Shown: positions 1 through 8,047, counted from the first letter of the stretch. The stretch: DNA of 64,000 nucleotides from Paenibacillus sp. LHD-117 (GCF_030929555.1 NZ_JAVFVT010000013.1:108361-172360); one strand, 5' to 3'. Program-made: numbers and translations. The notes: generated from the sequence alone by a model not told the origin.

Positions 1-429
1 CTTGAGGTCCAAGTATTTGACCATCAGGATATAGGTCGGAATCAGTCCGCCGCCGAACAACGTCGTGAAATAAATCATGAACGAGAAGAAGTTCCGGTAT
101 TTGAAGTCCTTCCGGTTGAGCACGAAGCCCGCCATCGACATCATGAACAATCCGAGCAGCGTGCCGACGACCGTGATGAAGATGGTGACGCCGTAAGCTT
201 TGGTCAGCGCCGTGGAATTGTTGAGCATCATGTCGTAGGCCTTGAACGAAATCTCTTTCGGGAACAGCTTGTAGCCTTCCTGAAGAATTTCGCGTTCGTT
301 CATGAACGAAGAAGAAATCATCAAGACGAACGGGAAGAGGCAGGCCAAGGCGAACGCGGTAATGCAGAAGTAGCTGATCGCCTTGATCGCGAAGGCGCCG
401 CGGTCCTGCTTGATTTTGGCTGAAGTCAT
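1..429 (-). CDS. Carbohydrate ABC transporter permease, LplC/YtcP type (3' part outside window)
   Basis: This is the N-terminal 143 residues of an inner-membrane permease; the gene continues past the left edge. The start is an ATG at 429. A first membrane helix lies at about residues 16-37 and a second around 78-100, followed by a typical hydrophobic segment with a GGGLIPTYIL stretch seen in the LplC/YtcP branch of sugar permeases. Its start lies 16 bp after the stop of the next permease gene, so the two form one transcription unit. It should pair with that permease as a heterodimer importing an oligosaccharide. The solute-binding protein is not visible and probably lies further left. The substrate cannot be told from sequence. 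Confidence 0.9.
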   Translation of the reverse strand, partial: MTSAKIKQDRGAFAIKAISYFCITAFALACLFPFVLMISSSFMNEREILQEGYKLFPKEISFKAYDMMLNNSTALTKAYGVTIFITVVGTLLGLFMMSMAGFVLNRKDFKYRNFFSFMIYFTTLFGGGLIPTYILMVKYLDLK

Positions 430-445
430 GAGTTTCGCCTCCAAG

Positions 446-1390
446 TTAGAATAATGCGCTGTCCGGCTCGACCTTCCGCACGATGTAGTTGACGAAGAGA
501 ACCAGGAGCAGGCCGAATGCCGATTGGTAGAAGCCGACCGCCGCGCCCATCGAGAAGTTGAATTGGCCGACCAAGCTACGGAATACGAAAGTATCGATGA
601 TGTCGGTCTGCGGATACAGCACCGAGTTGTTGCCGATCAGGTTGTAGAACAGGTCGAACGAGCCTTTCATGATGCCGCCGAGACCGAAGAGCAGCAGCAG
701 GATGAACGTCGGCTTGAGCATCGGAAGCGTCATGTAACGGATGCGCTGCCAGTTGCTCGCCCCGTCCATGTACGCGGCTTCGTACAGATCGCTGTTGATG
801 CCGGCAATGGCGGCCAGGTAGACGATCATGCCGTAGCCGGTCATGCTCCAGATTTTGAAGGCGACGATGATGTACTTCCAGATTTCCGGATCCGAATAAA
901 ATTCGTAACGCTCCAGTCCCGCCTGAACAAGCAGCGTATTGACGAAGCCGGAGTTGAAGTTCAGCATGTTGTAGGCGAACACGCCGACGATAACCATCGA
1001 GATGAAGTGCGGCAGCAGAATGACCGATTGGGAAATTTTCTTGAACCACTTCCCAGCCACCTCGGTAAGCATGATCGCGAACACGACCTGAATGACGTTG
1101 CCGAGCGCGAGGAACACAAAGTTGTACAGCAGCGTGTTTTTCGTGATGTTCCACAGCTCGCCGGTCTGGATCAGGAATTTGAAGTTGTCCAGGCCGAGGA
1201 AGCGGCTTCCGAAGATCCCCTTGCTGATATTGAAATCGACGAATGCCACATAAGCGCCCGGCATAACCAGATAATGAAATACAATGAAGTACAGAATAAC
1301 GGGCAGAAGCATAAGGAAAAGAATTTTGTTCTTCACGACTTCGCGAGCGATAGTGCCGCCGTGAAGCTTGAGCCCGGTTAGTACGCGCAT
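446..1390 (-). CDS. Carbohydrate ABC transporter permease, LplB/YtcP-partner type
   Basis: A 314-residue permease with about six membrane helices. The EAA loop is seen in the stretch with YEAAYMDGASNWQRIRYMTLP, typical of MalF-type permeases (CUT1 family, LplB branch). An upstream in-frame start at 1459 exists, but the ATG at 1390 has a proper GGAG site about 9 nt ahead and gives the usual N-terminus, so I chose it. It is the first gene of a minus-strand operon with the LplC-like gene. A LacI regulator is encoded divergently about 600 bp away, with palindromic operators in between, so carbohydrate-responsive repression is likely. No ATPase gene is seen; such systems usually share an MsmK/MsmX-type ATPase encoded elsewhere. 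Confidence 0.92.
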   Translation of the reverse strand: MRVLTGLKLHGGTIAREVVKNKILFLMLLPVILYFIVFHYLVMPGAYVAFVDFNISKGIFGSRFLGLDNFKFLIQTGELWNITKNTLLYNFVFLALGNVIQVVFAIMLTEVAGKWFKKISQSVILLPHFISMVIVGVFAYNMLNFNSGFVNTLLVQAGLERYEFYSDPEIWKYIIVAFKIWSMTGYGMIVYLAAIAGINSDLYEAAYMDGASNWQRIRYMTLPMLKPTFILLLLFGLGGIMKGSFDLFYNLIGNNSVLYPQTDIIDTFVFRSLVGQFNFSMGAAVGFYQSAFGLLLVLFVNYIVRKVEPDSALF

Positions 1391-1570
1391 GTTCTTCAAC
1401 TCCTTGTTGAGAAAGATGGAAACAGCTGGACGGATAAAACATGAAGCGCTTTCATTCAAATCGCGGCAGCTGTCGGAATCTTCTTACATGATCAGGCCGG
1501 CAAATCATTAAAACCTCCTTCGCGAAAATGGAGCGGAACACGTTCTTCAAGCAGTTGCTTATCATTTTGT

Positions 1571-1667
1571 CGAAACGTTTCTATTGTGATTAGAAAAAGC
1601 ACGGATATATGGGAGCAGGTTAAGAACTCACCAAAGTAATCGCTTCCATTGGAATCAAAACGTTTCT
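1571..1667. promoter_or_regulatory. Palindromic LacI-type operators upstream of the permease operon
   Basis: A perfect palindrome GAAACGTTTC lies at 1572-1581 and a second copy of the same core (AAACGTTT at 1658-1665) about 85 bp on. A cre-like 14-mer (12 of 14 positions fit) sits on the minus strand at 1636-1649. LacI/GalR proteins bind such CG-centred palindromes, so these are probable sites for the divergent regulator; CcpA is the alternative binder. A third core lies at 1764-1773 in front of the regulator gene. The rest of the long gap 1391-1988 shows no convincing gene. Confidence 0.6.
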
Positions 1668-1715
1668 CCTAGAATATATCACCACCCAATTCGGTTGTAA
1701 ACCCCTATTTTTTTG

Positions 1716-1773
1716 TTGACAAAAGATACGTGAATGCGTTTACAATAGAAAGTGTCGAAAATTCGAAACGTTT
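1716..1773 (+). promoter_or_regulatory. Probable promoter and autoregulatory operator of the lacI-family gene
   Basis: A TTGACA box (1716-1721) and a TACAAT box (1741-1746) are separated by 19 bp. A cre-like match TGAATGCGTTTACA overlaps the -10 box (1731-1744; 13 of 14 consensus positions). The third CGAAACGTTTAA operator core follows at 1764-1773, just after the expected start point. Repressor binding there would block transcription, which suggests autoregulation. The spacer is slightly long, so promoter strength is uncertain. Confidence 0.55.
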
Positions 1774-1988
1774 AACTAATATAAAAAAGGCGTGAATATG
1801 GCGGTTCTCCAGCGCTGCAAGGGTTTTGGGGCGATTGGTGAAACGGTTGGATTGGTTTTTGGACACGCGGATTTCTGTCGAGGCAGGAAGGACGAGGAGC
1901 TTCAAAGGGACTTATCATAAAAAAAATGCTTCGCGATCTAAAGCGGGGTTTGGAACATTCACATGTACTAAAGAAAGAGGTGAGGACC

Positions 1989-2981
1989 GTGGCTAGCATC
2001 AAGGACATCGCCAAACGCGCGGGCGTGTCAATCTCCACCGTGTCGTACGCGCTGAATGGCAATCCGAAGGTAACGGAAGAGACGAGGAAAAAGGTGCTGT
2101 CCATCGCAAAGGCTCTCCATTACGTTCCGAATGCGGCGGCGAGGTCGCTCAAGAAACGCGAAACGAAAATTATGGGCGCGTTCCTGACCAGCTTGGAGGG
2201 AGCGTTCTACGGGGAATTGCTGCAGGGCATGAAGGAGGAGCTGGGCAAAAAAGGCTACGATCTCGTCATCTGCAGCGGAACGCAGTCGCATCGCCTGCTG
2301 ACGGAAGGGCTGCTCGACGGCGCGATCATTCTGGACCGTTTCTTCACGGACGAGGAGCTGCTACTGCACGCCGAACGCGGGCATAAGCTCGTCGTGCTGG
2401 ACCGCGAGCTCCGGCATCCCCATATCGTCCAGGTGCTGCTGGACAACAAAGCCGGAGCGACGTTCGCCATCGAGCATCTGATAGCCCGGGGGCACCGGAA
2501 AATCTATATCGTGACGGGGCCAGAGGGTTCCTTCGACGCGATGCAGCGGCTGCAAGCGGCCAGGCAAGCCGTCGAGCGGAACGGAACGGTCGCTTGCGAG
2601 GAGCTTCAAGGCAACTTTGACCAACCGAGCGGCTTTCGGGCCGCCGAGCGGATCATCGCCGATTATGATGGTCCGGTCGGCGTCTTCTGCATGAACGACG
2701 AGATGGCCATCGGCATGTACCGGGCTTTGGCGAATACGCCTTACCGCGTCGGCGAACATGTCCATATCGTCGGCTTCGACCATATCGACATTGCCGAATA
2801 TGTCCAACCGCAGCTCGCATCCGTCGATTATTCGGAACGCCAATGGGGAGCCGTGGCCGCGGAGCAGTTGGTCAAGCTGATCGCCGAGGACGGAGAGGCC
2901 GATCACGAGCGCATCTACGTCAAGCTCGTCGACGGCGGGTCGGTGGGGGAGGCGAGCACGCAAGCGGAAAACGCGGGGTAG
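1989..2981 (+). CDS. LacI-family transcriptional regulator
   Basis: A 330-residue regulator. The N-terminus has the canonical LacI helix-turn-helix and hinge (ASIKDIAKRAGVSISTVSYA at residues 2-21, then ALHYVPNAAARSLK). The rest is a periplasmic-binding-protein-like sugar-sensing domain. The reading frame is open further upstream, but the GTG at 1989 follows a good AGAGGTGAGG site and starts exactly where the family usually starts. It is divergent from the sugar permease operon and probably represses it and itself through the GAAACGTTTC-type sites. The inducer is unknown. Confidence 0.93.
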   Translation: MASIKDIAKRAGVSISTVSYALNGNPKVTEETRKKVLSIAKALHYVPNAAARSLKKRETKIMGAFLTSLEGAFYGELLQGMKEELGKKGYDLVICSGTQSHRLLTEGLLDGAIILDRFFTDEELLLHAERGHKLVVLDRELRHPHIVQVLLDNKAGATFAIEHLIARGHRKIYIVTGPEGSFDAMQRLQAARQAVERNGTVACEELQGNFDQPSGFRAAERIIADYDGPVGVFCMNDEMAIGMYRALANTPYRVGEHVHIVGFDHIDIAEYVQPQLASVDYSERQWGAVAAEQLVKLIAEDGEADHERIYVKLVDGGSVGEASTQAENAG

Positions 2982-3052
2982 CGAAGATTGCGTTTACGTT
3001 TGCGGCTCGCTCCCGCCATATAAGCTTATCCGGTCCGTTGGATCGGCTTGCT

Positions 3053-3448
3053 TCATCGAACATCTCTCCTCGCCAGCACGGACCTCACTTCGTATTGCAG
3101 CGCGTCCTCGATATCCGAGATCCGCAGCAGGAGCCTATCGACATCCCTATGGCTGAAGGAGTGGTCCGAGACGGTTGCGATTTTGCTTACATAATCCCGC
3201 AAGGACGATAGGTGAATGCCGATCGTCCCCGAGGCATCCCGTCGGCGAACATAGGCATGATCCGGCACCGCGAGCATCATGGCGTCGGGGTCGAGCTCGT
3301 CGACCGACCGGGCTTCGAACGGCGCTTCCAGGCGCAAATCGAGCACGTCGTTCCAATCCGCTCCGCTAATCCCTTCCGCTATAAGCCAGACCGGCAGTTC
3401 GAGGCCGGTATCGCCGTCCGTTTCGTAATACACATAGTGTTTGATCAT
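3053..3448 (-). CDS. Hypothetical protein in the XRE/ImmA module
   Basis: A 131-residue, acidic, soluble protein that I do not recognise. There is no signal peptide or membrane segment. The C-terminal third is rich in charged residues (a stretch around DVDRLLLRISDIEDALQYE) and likely helical. Its ATG overlaps the stop of the ImmA-like protease gene by 4 nt (ATGA), so the two are translationally coupled. It may therefore be a partner or substrate of the protease module. It ends convergently with the lacI-family gene, with no obvious terminator in the 71-bp gap. Confidence 0.75.
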   Translation of the reverse strand: MIKHYVYYETDGDTGLELPVWLIAEGISGADWNDVLDLRLEAPFEARSVDELDPDAMMLAVPDHAYVRRRDASGTIGIHLSSLRDYVSKIATVSDHSFSHRDVDRLLLRISDIEDALQYEVRSVLARRDVR

Positions 3449-4092
3449 AATGAGCGCTCCTTAGGTTTAGGCCTCTTCTTCCGCGCGGTTTGACGGGAAA
3501 GCTGCACCAGCAGTCGCTGGGCGGCATCGGGATATTCGTACCCGCATACCTTGGCCGACAGCGCGGCCAGCTTGGCGCGCAGGTTCCGGTCTGACTGTTC
3601 CTGCTGCAATCGGCGCTCGATCCGCTCCAGCCGCTTGCGCGCGAAGGAGAGCGGCACGCCGAAAGCGCCGGCGATCAGCCTATGATAGTGCGGCTGCGAG
3701 CGAAGATGGGCAAGCTCCTTGAGCATATTGTAAGGGATGGCGCTGTACAGCTGGAAGAGGGCGGCCTGCGATTCCTGCAGCTCCACGAAGGCGGGCGGCA
3801 GCCTGCGCTGATCGCCGGCATGGAGCGCCGGATGGCTGAGCTCGTGGAAGAACGCCAGCCGCTGCTCAGCCGGCTCGAGGTGTAAGTTCAGGAAAATCAA
3901 ACAATCCCCATCCTCGTCATAAATCACCTTCGTCTCGCCTTCCGTGTACGCGATATGCGCGCCGAACAGCGACGCGATGCGGTCCCAATCGTCCAGATCG
4001 CCCGGATAATGAATGCCGTTCCTCTCGTAGGTCGATGCGATCCAAAGCTCCATGTCCGCCGGACGGTAATCGTCGAAGCTCATCTCTTGCAT
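3445..4092 (-). CDS. ImmA/IrrE-family metallo-endopeptidase
   Basis: A 215-residue protein with the zinc-peptidase motif HELSH inside LAFFHELSHPALHAGDQ (about residues 82-98), typical of ImmA/IrrE (DUF955) proteases. In the family these enzymes cleave a partner XRE repressor and so release repression, as ImmA does to ImmR in ICEBs1. The partner is encoded immediately upstream in the same direction. The last part is very basic (RQTARKKRPKPKERS). The start ATG at 4092 has no strong ribosome binding site, so translation may be weak. Confidence 0.88.
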   Translation of the reverse strand: MQEMSFDDYRPADMELWIASTYERNGIHYPGDLDDWDRIASLFGAHIAYTEGETKVIYDEDGDCLIFLNLHLEPAEQRLAFFHELSHPALHAGDQRRLPPAFVELQESQAALFQLYSAIPYNMLKELAHLRSQPHYHRLIAGAFGVPLSFARKRLERIERRLQQEQSDRNLRAKLAALSAKVCGYEYPDAAQRLLVQLSRQTARKKRPKPKERSL

Positions 4093-4136
4093 GCCAATCC
4101 CCCTAGATATAAGAATGTATGTTCGTATGTATGACC

Positions 4137-4164
4137 AAAAATAAAACCCGCTAAGGGTTTATTT
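4137..4164 (-). terminator. Terminator/attenuator between the XRE repressor and the ImmA-like gene
   Basis: On the minus strand AAATAAACCC pairs with GGGTTTTATTT around a TTAGC loop, followed by a short T stretch. It lies 51 bp after the repressor stop and 45 bp before the protease start. It would lower protease expression relative to the repressor, unless a second promoter lies in the ATGTAT-rich stretch at 4116-4134. Confidence 0.6.
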
Positions 4165-4214
4165 CGCGAATCTATAAAAACGAGTGAACCGGCGCGACAA
4201 CATAAAATGATACG

Positions 4215-4646
4215 TTATTTTTCCATTCCGTTGTGAGATTCCCTCTCTTTGCGCCTCTTCTCCTTGAATGCACGAAACATCTCCAACTCGCGCTTCAAAT
4301 GTTCGGCTTCCTCCTCGTCCATCTCCTCTGGCGGACCTCCGAGATAGGCGATGTAGACGCCGGAATCGGGCTGCGGCTCATTCGCTTCCGGCTGCTTGGT
4401 TTGATTCGACGAAGGCTGGCCGCTTGCGGCATAATTGGAGTCAGGGTAATCGGAAAGATCTAGCAAATAATCGGCATTCGTTTGCAAAGCGTCGACGAGC
4501 GCGGCCAACGTCTCGTGCGGCGGGGCGCTGCGCCCTTTCTCGTAGTTGCTGATCGCGGCTTTCGTCAGATTGACTTTGAACGCAAGCTGCTCTTGCGTGA
4601 GCTTATGTTGCTTTCTGCGTTCCGCCAACCGATCCGCTCTGAACAC
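4215..4646 (-). CDS. XRE-family repressor, ImmR-like
   Basis: A 143-residue regulator with an N-terminal helix-turn-helix (TQEQLAFKVNLTKAAISNYE, about residues 17-36) followed by ALQTNADYLLDLSD. The tail is acidic and helical, rich in Glu and Lys. The start is a GTG at 4646 with AAGGAGAG ahead of it. The size and the following HELSH protease match the ImmR-ImmA pair of integrative elements and phages. The promoter upstream is overlapped by an inverted repeat, so autorepression is likely. No integrase or phage structural gene is seen nearby; the module may be a remnant or may have been recruited to control local genes. Confidence 0.9.
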   Translation of the reverse strand: MFRADRLAERRKQHKLTQEQLAFKVNLTKAAISNYEKGRSAPPHETLAALVDALQTNADYLLDLSDYPDSNYAASGQPSSNQTKQPEANEPQPDSGVYIAYLGGPPEEMDEEEAEHLKRELEMFRAFKEKRRKERESHNGMEK

Positions 4647-4690
4647 GTTGATCTCTCCTTAAAGGATAACAAAATAGTTACCAAAGTTCA

Positions 4691-4800
4691 TGTACAAGTA
4701 TATTGTACTATAGATCTTTAATAATGCAATGATGTACATTTTTTTTCTTTGTCTCAGAATACAAGGTAATTGTACCAATGGTGAAGGCAAAAGTACAAGA
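4691..4800 (-). promoter_or_regulatory. Promoter and operator cluster of the XRE repressor
   Basis: Reading the minus strand, TTGCAT (4724-4729) and TACAAT (4702-4707) form a promoter with a 16-bp spacer. The -10 box sits inside an inverted repeat of TGTAC arms at 4691-4710. More GTAC-core sites follow at 4732-4739, 4769-4779 (ATTGTACCAAT) and 4792-4799 (AGTACAAG). Repeated half-sites over about 110 bp suggest cooperative repressor binding at its own promoter. Confidence 0.65.
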
Positions 4801-4900
4801 CACATCCACAGAAAAATGCGAGCAAAGCGGCTACTGCGAGAAAAAAGTTAAAGCGAAACGTATAGAATTACCGCACCCATAAAGAATCACAAGCCATTCT

Positions 4901-5849
4901 TTACTTTACAGTTATCTCAATGTAATCGACATAATACAACGGTTGAATCGTATGTTTAATTTTTTCAGAGCTGCCGAACTTAGAATAAACTATATCTCTA
5001 GGGTATTCAAATCCCACATAGTATTTGCCGGGCGAAAGAACGTTTCCGATGGCATCTTTTTGATTCCATGCAATATTGAGTTCATATCCATAATGTGAAG
5101 CAAGTTTACCTTTTATTGTTGGTAACGTGCGAGTTAGCAAATATTTACCCTTGTTATCCTTTACATAAAACTTAACTGGGATAGAATCAAGCACAATATC
5201 TTCATCACTTGAATTAACCAAGTTAAACTTAAACGGCATTATCTGCCCTGCAGGAAAAGGGGAATTTGGCTCAGAACCAGATGGAGGAGTCATAATGGTC
5301 ACGACAGGTTCCGTTCTAAATGATTGGCCGTTAAAAGAAACAAGATCCAATACGTCTACAACGGATACTTTAAAAGAAACAGCTTCATTTGCACGAGTAA
5401 TTGATGTTTTGAAAGTTGTTACCTCACCTCCGTACAAACTTTCTAACTCCCTGCTGTTAAGTACTACATAATCAGACCGCCCAACAATTTGCCCATCTTT
5501 CTGAAATGCTTCAATTTTAACTCGTTTTCCTTTCAAAGATTTGTTTACGTTCATCGTTCCGGATAAGATAGAATCGATCTCTTTGTTGATAATGAAATTC
5601 CTCACACTGACATAACCTTCAGGGTCGCTCCATTGCAATCCATCAATTGCAGCTTGATTAAATACCTCAATGTAATGAGTATTGTCGTTTTCATTTGTTG
5701 CAGCTACATAGTTTACTTTTGACCCAAGTGTTTCTGAGAAAAGGCGAAGAGGGATATAAGTTTTGTTCTTATAGTTAAGAATCTCTTCTTTGGAACCGTC
5801 GATTACGGTCGTCGCAGCACCGTTCTGAATGGAATATAAATTTTTTCAT
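4901..5849 (-). pseudogene. Copper-amine-oxidase-like secreted protein, broken by deletion and frameshift
   Basis: On the minus strand an ATG at 5849 follows a near-perfect AAAGGAGGAG site and begins MKKFIFHSE, but that frame stops 25 codons in. The real body is in a different frame. It reads AATTVIDGSKEEILNYKNKT, then YIPLRLFSETLGSKVNY, which is the copper amine oxidase N-terminal-like repeat common in Paenibacillus surface proteins. It then continues for about 245 residues to a stop at 4901. A normal relative has a signal peptide between MKK and the ATTVIDG part; here it is missing and the join is out of frame. The downstream part looks like beta-sandwich domains and is intact. Secretion is therefore lost. 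Confidence 0.75.
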
Positions 5850-5927
5850 AAGTGTTTATCTCCTCCTTTTTTGTAAATACGATTACATATTGACTTTTGT
5901 TGCGATGTCAGCCAAAAGACATTTTTA

Positions 5928-5990
5928 TTAGAGATCAATCCGATATTCAAAAGCTGTTATGTAATTGCTGATCGCGGCCTTGGTCAACAT
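5928..5990 (-). pseudogene. Fossil of a second XRE helix-turn-helix gene
   Basis: On the minus strand this short open stretch reads MLTKAAISNYITAFEYRIDL and then a stop. The nine residues LTKAAISNY are identical to the recognition-helix region of the intact XRE repressor (4215-4646), and the DNA matches it closely over about 20 bp. The part before and after is gone. It is a remnant of a paralogous or recombined repressor gene and marks a rearrangement breakpoint. Confidence 0.6.
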
Positions 5991-6017
5991 AGGAAAACGA
6001 ACTATGTATTTCTATAT

Positions 6018-6073
6018 TGACATACAAGAATCATGTACCTAGAATGAAAGTGAGAAAGTACATGAATCTTGTA
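6018..6073 (+). promoter_or_regulatory. Promoter flanked by a 16-bp inverted repeat
   Basis: TTGACA (6018-6023) and TAGAAT (6040-6045) have a 16-bp spacer. The spacer itself, TACAAGAATCATGTAC (6024-6039), returns as an inverted copy at 6058-6073 with 15 of 16 positions matching. A protein bound to both arms would cover the -10 box and start point. The TACAAG and GTAC cores resemble the sites in front of the XRE repressor. Confidence 0.65.
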
Positions 6074-6092
6074 TTTTGAAGGAGGAGGAAAT

Positions 6093-6395
6093 ATGAAGGA
6101 TATCGCAATCTATATCGCAGCAATTGGTGCTTTTTCAGGCGTTAGCGGCGTTGTATTAGGTTGGATCGGACGAGCTCGATCGGTAAACCAGGATATTAAG
6201 GACGAAGTGCGTCGGGATGCGCGGATCAATGCCGAGATGGAGTACCTCAAGCGAGGATTTGAGGAGGTCAAGCTCCTACAACATTCTAATGAAAAGCGGT
6301 ATGATGCTTTATCCGAACGGATAACGAGACTGGAAGAGTTTGCGAAAAGCGTGAGTTATCGCATAGATTTAATGGATAAAAGAGAAGCAAGATGA
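6093..6395 (+). CDS. Small membrane-anchored coiled-coil protein
   Basis: A 100-residue protein. The start is the ATG at 6093, chosen over an upstream in-frame codon because GGAGGAGG lies right before it. One membrane helix spans about residues 5-24 (IYIAAIGAFSGVSGVVLGWI). The rest is highly charged and predicted coiled coil (RRDARINAEMEYLKRGFEEV and onward). The shape, an N-terminal anchor with a heptad tail, resembles small phage-associated hemolysin/holin accessory proteins, but no specific family is certain. Its promoter carries an inverted repeat, so it may be under control of the nearby XRE repressor. Confidence 0.75.
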   Translation: MKDIAIYIAAIGAFSGVSGVVLGWIGRARSVNQDIKDEVRRDARINAEMEYLKRGFEEVKLLQHSNEKRYDALSERITRLEEFAKSVSYRIDLMDKREAR

Positions 6396-6491
6396 GATTT
6401 TTTGAACTTGCTGGATGGTACGGAGAATGCCTTGTTCCATCTGCCCCGGTTAACTCCGACAGGCTATTTTATTTAAAAGGAGGTAAGAATT

Positions 6492-7091
6492 TTGAAAAAA
6501 GTTACACTAGCCGTATTGAGCACTCTGATTTTCTGTTTGATTTGTGCATGTGGTAATTCTCAGCTAAACAACGAAAAACCCTCTGAATCACCAAGCAATG
6601 AAAATTTTAATCAGCAAACAAATGAACCAATCAAACCATCACCAAGTCCAACAACAACTATCACAACATATGATGAAAGAGAAGAAGAGGAGGCGAAATT
6701 ACGTGAAAAGAAAAAAAGGAAGGGGAAAATAGACTTAACGAATATTGAAATAATAGGCGTCAAAGGAGATCTGCTTAAAACTATATTATTAATGTTTAAA
6801 GCTATTGAGACAAATGAAGATCAGGAGCGATTGAAATATATGTATCATCCAGAATTCGATGAATTTAAAAGCAGTGGCCCCTATATTTTAGGTGTGACTA
6901 AACTAGAATTGGATAATTCACGGCTTAAGGCAGTAATTGATGAATATAGTCTAAATGAGATTGCGGATGATGTTGCGATCGTCAAAATCACAATGGAGAG
7001 ATTAAATGATAATTTAGAAGTGAGCTCATCAACAGGAGATTATATCTTCATTCACGTTGATAAAAATTGGAAGTTGTACCGTTTTCAATAA
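6492..7091 (+). CDS. AT-rich secreted lipoprotein of unknown function
   Basis: A 199-residue protein starting with TTG after AAAAGGAGGTAAG. It has a lipoprotein signal peptide ending LICAC (Cys near residue 20), then a low-complexity linker rich in Asn, Ser, Pro and Thr, then a Lys/Glu-rich stretch. From about residue 85 there is a globular domain with LLMFKAIETNEDQERLKYMY and a C-terminal IFIHVDKNWKLYRFQ, reminiscent of NTF2-like or DUF4878-type folds. Base composition is clearly more AT-rich than the surrounding chromosome, a sign of acquired DNA. Function unknown. Confidence 0.82.
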   Translation: MKKVTLAVLSTLIFCLICACGNSQLNNEKPSESPSNENFNQQTNEPIKPSPSPTTTITTYDEREEEEAKLREKKKRKGKIDLTNIEIIGVKGDLLKTILLMFKAIETNEDQERLKYMYHPEFDEFKSSGPYILGVTKLELDNSRLKAVIDEYSLNEIADDVAIVKITMERLNDNLEVSSSTGDYIFIHVDKNWKLYRFQ

Positions 7092-7475
7092 AGTCACATA
7101 TCAAGAGCGGAAATAAGACATCCACAACCAAAGTCCTTCGAACAGACAGCAACGCCGTAAATTTACTTGTCTTATACATGGCGGCCGGTTGTTAAGACTT
7201 ATTCGGGTACGGTCGTTACGACTGATGGCCCACGTAAAGTCTAAAGTATTGTACTATTAGTCCAAACACAATTTGGATCTATTAAAAAGTAAAGTCAAGG
7301 ACGCACGAAGTTGGCGTCCTTGTTTTTTACTTTGGCTGTTCCATGGATGAAAAGGATACTTTTTTATTCATTGTCATAACTTTTTTTCTTTTGACCGTCT
7401 ATAATTGTAACAAAGTAAAGACCCTGCGATAGTTGAGTTAACTAACAACCAACACGCGACGAAAAGAGGAAAACC
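7092..7475. other. Gene-free stretch between lipoprotein and GNAT genes
   Basis: Apart from the terminator at 7296-7328 I see no gene here. A short open frame ending at 7244 (PVVKTYSGTVVTTDGPRKV) may be a decayed end of a lost gene, but there is too little to name it. Confidence 0.4.
7296..7328 (+). terminator. Rho-independent terminator
   Basis: Perfect 9-bp stem CAAGGACGC / GCGTCCTTG with a 9-nt loop, followed by TTTTTT. The A-rich stretch in front makes it work on both strands. It closes the accessory region. Confidence 0.85.
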
Positions 7476-8030
7476 ATGCCCTTTCACTACTGGCGAACGA
7501 ACAGATTGACGTTAAGGGCGCTGCTAGCGTCGGATATTACGCTGTTTCAAAACCTGGACGACGAAGTGAACCGCAACGTGGATATGATCCACTTCCCGCA
7601 AGCGCCCGAGAAGCAGATGCAATGGCTGGAGTCGGAACAGCGCGGAAAGATCGGCGATGTGTTCCGCTGGGTGGCGGAGACGCATGACGGCGAGCTGGTC
7701 GGCACGATCAACACTTTCGCGTGCAACAAGAGATACGGCACGTTTAAGTACGGCATCGCTTTGCTGCCCGAACATCGATCGAAAGGCTACGCGGCGGAGA
7801 TGATCCGCGCGGTGCTCCGGTTTTATTTTCACGAGTTGAATTACAATAAGGCAACGCCACATGTGTATTCGTTCAACGCGGCCTCGATCCGCTTGCATGA
7901 GAAGTTGGGGTTCATGCAGGAAGGGCGCCTGCGAGAGATGATCTATACGGATGGCGAGTACCACGACGAGATCCACTTCGGTATGACGGCCAGCGAGTTC
8001 GGGCAGTTGTACGGCAAGCGTATGAGCTAG
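7476..8030 (+). CDS. GNAT-family N-acetyltransferase, RimJ/RimL-like
   Basis: A 184-residue acetyltransferase of the Acetyltransf_3 type. It starts with the typical WRTNRLTLRALLASD and carries the acetyl-CoA loop region around ALLPEHRSKGYAAEMIRAVL (about residues 97-116). The C-terminal signature NAASIRLHEKLGFMQEGRLR is also present. Such enzymes acetylate protein N-termini, antibiotics or small amines; the substrate cannot be assigned. The ATG at 7476 follows AAAAGAGGAAAAC, an acceptable site. It stands alone, shortly before a damaged lipoprotein gene. Confidence 0.9.
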   Translation: MPFHYWRTNRLTLRALLASDITLFQNLDDEVNRNVDMIHFPQAPEKQMQWLESEQRGKIGDVFRWVAETHDGELVGTINTFACNKRYGTFKYGIALLPEHRSKGYAAEMIRAVLRFYFHELNYNKATPHVYSFNAASIRLHEKLGFMQEGRLREMIYTDGEYHDEIHFGMTASEFGQLYGKRMS

Positions 8031-8047
8031 CAAAGGAGTCGAGCGCA

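Noticed and set aside
7140..7244. Short open frame ending PRKV as a gene
   Set aside because: Too short, no start or ribosome binding site, no recognisable family.
4640..7330. AT-rich stretch as a complete prophage or integrative element
   Set aside because: No integrase, portal, relaxase or flanking direct repeats could be found in the sequence.
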